Source: 13-1-40CM-64-14 sp036393975 (GTDB lineage Bacteria > Sysuimicrobiota > Sysuimicrobiia > Sysuimicrobiales > Kaftiobacteriaceae). From it: DNA of 7,007 nucleotides. The stretch is from NCBI GenBank assembly GCA_036393975.1, contig DASWFZ010000269.1, forward strand, positions 1 through 7,007. Direction: 5' to 3'. Under the pieces are notes generated by a model, which had not been told where the DNA came from, ran no database searches, and saw nothing but the letters and a program-made list of their open reading frames with translations. The position numbers and the translations under genes were made by a program. Shown piece by piece: positions 5,875-7,007 of this stretch; position 1 is the stretch's first letter; each line of letters starts with the position of its first letter.

Positions 5875-5881
5875 GGAGGTG
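5875..5881 (+). promoter_or_regulatory. ribosome binding site of ispE (first start)
   Basis: GGAGGTG is a near-perfect Shine-Dalgarno sequence 8 bases before the ATG at 5890. A second site, GGAGGGAGGG (5916-5925), lies 6 bases before an in-frame GTG at 5932. The remainder of the 5764-5874 gap shows only the 6-bp inverted repeat GCTACG/CGTAGC at 5793-5826 and no convincing plus-strand promoter. Confidence 0.8.
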
Positions 5882-5889
5882 CACCCGCC

Positions 5890-6798
5890 ATGCCTGTAGA
5901 GGTGGGCAAGCCGGTGGAGGGAGGGAAGCCGGTGAAGGAGCTTCGTCTCCACGCCTACGCGAAAGTGAATTTGACCCTGAATGTCCTGGGGGACCGCCCC
6001 GACGGCTATCACGAAATTGAATCCGTGATGCACACCATCGCGCTGCATGATTCACTCACGCTGCGCGAGGCCGGCGCGGGCGTGGAGGTCGTCGCGCATG
6101 ATGACGAGGTCCCGAGCGATCATCGCAACCTCGTGGCCCGCGCCGCCGCGCTCCTGCGAGAAACTTTCGGGGTGGAGCGCAATGTTCAGATTGAGCTCAC
6201 CAAAGGCGTCCCCGTGGCCGCAGGTTTAGGCGGCGGCAGCTCGGATGCGGCCGTCACGTTGCTCGGGCTGGCCCAGATGTGGAAACTCCGCGTGGATGGG
6301 CGGGATCTGATTGCGCTCGCCGGGAAATTGGGCTCAGATGTCCCCTTTTTCCTGGAAGGCGGAGCGGCGATTGCCCGCGGGCGGGGAGAGCGGCTGACCC
6401 TCCTACCGCCATTGCCGACGACATGGATGGTCCTGGCGCGGCCCCGCGTGGCCGTGTCGACCGAGTGGGCCTACCGTGAGTTCAACCCGACCGTGGTCAC
6501 TTCCCGCCCGGACTCCGGCGCGATGGGCACGGCGATCAAGCGGGAGGACGTCCGCGAGGTCGGCCGGCTGCTCGCTAATGTGTTTGAGCCTCTGATCTTT
6601 TCCGTGCACCCGGGCGTGGCCGACCTGAAGGCGCGTCTCCTGCGAGGAGAATGCTATGGCGCGGGGATGAGCGGGACAGGCCCCACGGTTTTCGGGCTCA
6701 TGGCCAATGAAGCGGCTGCGCTCAAAGTCGCCGCGGATCTGCAGGCTCTTCCCGAGGTGGATGTGTACGTAACGCGCACGTTTGCAGAGATGCGCTAA
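5890..6798 (+). CDS. ispE: 4-diphosphocytidyl-2-C-methyl-D-erythritol kinase (IspE)
   Basis: Cytoplasmic GHMP-family kinase that phosphorylates the 2-hydroxyl of CDP-methylerythritol with ATP, the fourth step of the MEP route to IPP and DMAPP. Motifs (302-residue numbering): AYAKVNLTLNVLGDRPDGYHE at 22-42 with catalytic K25, the glycine-rich ATP loop PVAAGLGGGSSDAA (108-121), LGSDVPFF (147-154) with catalytic D150, and the C-terminal GHMP motif SGTGPTVFG (261-269). All key residues are present. The first 14 residues are an unusual repeat-like lead (VGKPVEGGKPVK) absent from typical IspE. Starting at GTG 5932 would give 288 residues and put the catalytic lysine at position 11, as is usual in the family. 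Both starts have good ribosome binding sites; ATG 5890 is kept for its near-consensus site. It is transcribed divergently from the LCP gene. Confidence 0.96.
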   Translation: MPVEVGKPVEGGKPVKELRLHAYAKVNLTLNVLGDRPDGYHEIESVMHTIALHDSLTLREAGAGVEVVAHDDEVPSDHRNLVARAAALLRETFGVERNVQIELTKGVPVAAGLGGGSSDAAVTLLGLAQMWKLRVDGRDLIALAGKLGSDVPFFLEGGAAIARGRGERLTLLPPLPTTWMVLARPRVAVSTEWAYREFNPTVVTSRPDSGAMGTAIKREDVREVGRLLANVFEPLIFSVHPGVADLKARLLRGECYGAGMSGTGPTVFGLMANEAAALKVAADLQALPEVDVYVTRTFAEMR

Positions 6799-6894
6799 GG
6801 GGTCCCGGGACTCGTCCGGTGGAAGTGAACTGAATCCTGTCCGTCTTGTAGAGCATCGTCATGCGCCCAGGCCAGGCGGGCAGGAAATCCAAGA

Positions 6895-6902
6895 GGGGGT
6901 GA
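6895..6902 (+). promoter_or_regulatory. ribosome binding site deciding a TTG start
   Basis: GGGGGTGA lies 6 bases before TTG 6909. An in-frame TGA at 6900-6902 rules out any earlier start. The 6799-6894 gap after ispE shows only a 10-bp self-complementary GTCCCGGGAC (6802-6811), too loopless to be a terminator, and no clear promoter. Confidence 0.6.
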
Positions 6903-6908
6903 CGTCGC

Positions 6909-7007
6909 TTGAGTTATCTTGTTGTGATTGTAGCCGCACTTGTGCAATTTTTCCTCGGATTCCTCTGGTATGGTCCTCTCTTCGGCAAGACATGGAGGTC
7001 GCTGATG
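6909..7007 (+). CDS. DUF1761-type integral membrane protein, N-terminus only
   Basis: The first 33 codons of a gene that continues beyond the window. They run from a TTG start with a good ribosome binding site and read as a hydrophobic helix, LVVIVAALVQFFLGFLWYG, followed by PLFGKTWRSLM. The Trp-Tyr-x-Pro then Phe-Gly-Lys-x-Trp pattern after the first helix is characteristic of the DUF1761 family, small bacterial membrane proteins of unknown function with about four helices. The family call rests on this short stretch only. It lies 110 bp downstream of ispE on the same strand, so it may be co-transcribed. Confidence 0.6.
   Translation, partial: MSYLVVIVAALVQFFLGFLWYGPLFGKTWRSLM

Noticed and set aside
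6802..6811. GTCCCGGGAC just after the ispE stop, as a terminator.
   Set aside because: It is self-complementary without room for a loop and is not followed by a T-run.
1..7007. CRISPR arrays, tRNA or rRNA genes, riboswitches, toxin-antitoxin or defence genes.
   Set aside because: I saw no regularly spaced repeats, tRNA-like clover-leaf segments, conserved riboswitch cores or recognisable defence proteins on either strand.

Overview
This window holds a chromosomal block of housekeeping genes from a high-G+C bacterium (roughly 60-65% G+C by eye), with an insertion sequence at its left edge. A 3D-domain cell-wall protein sits beside ksgA, ispE is a few genes further on, and a LytR-CpsA-Psr wall-polymer ligase lies between. 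This recalls the yabE-ksgA-ispE neighbourhood of Firmicutes and related Terrabacteria. A Gram-positive-type or other Terrabacteria lineage is therefore the best guess, but no genus can be named from the sequence alone.

Left edge (1-1191, minus strand): the 5' three-quarters or more of an IS256/Mutator-type element. Its transposase frame is open to the window edge and shows all three DDE residues. A probable terminal inverted repeat ends near 1191. Next (1192-1362) comes a short region with a good sigma70-type promoter (TTGCGC-17-TATAAT) and a small dyad in the leader. Three plus-strand genes follow, probably one operon: a membrane-anchored 3D-domain protein (1363-2088), rsmA/ksgA (about 2156-3076) and a class I/II PLP aminotransferase of LysN/Aro8 type (3069-4298) that overlaps the ksgA stop by 8 bases.

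Convergent to these is a minus-strand LCP (LytR-CpsA-Psr) protein with a LytR_C domain (4318-5649). The 240-bp region between it and the divergent ispE holds a plausible minus-strand promoter (TTGCCC-17-TATGAT) surrounded by dyads. One of these is a perfect 16-bp palindrome abutting the -35 box. ispE (5890-6798, plus strand) encodes the fourth enzyme of the MEP isoprenoid pathway. The right edge cuts off the start of a DUF1761-type membrane protein with a TTG start (from 6909).

Functionally the genes are ribosome maturation (KsgA), isoprenoid precursor supply (IspE, which indirectly feeds the lipid carrier for wall synthesis), wall remodelling or wall-polymer attachment (3D protein, LCP) and amino-acid metabolism (aminotransferase). 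I see no defence, CRISPR, phage or biosynthetic system. The least ordinary signals are the dyad-rich control region of the LCP gene, the IS end lying 15 bp from the operon promoter, and the two competing starts of ispE.
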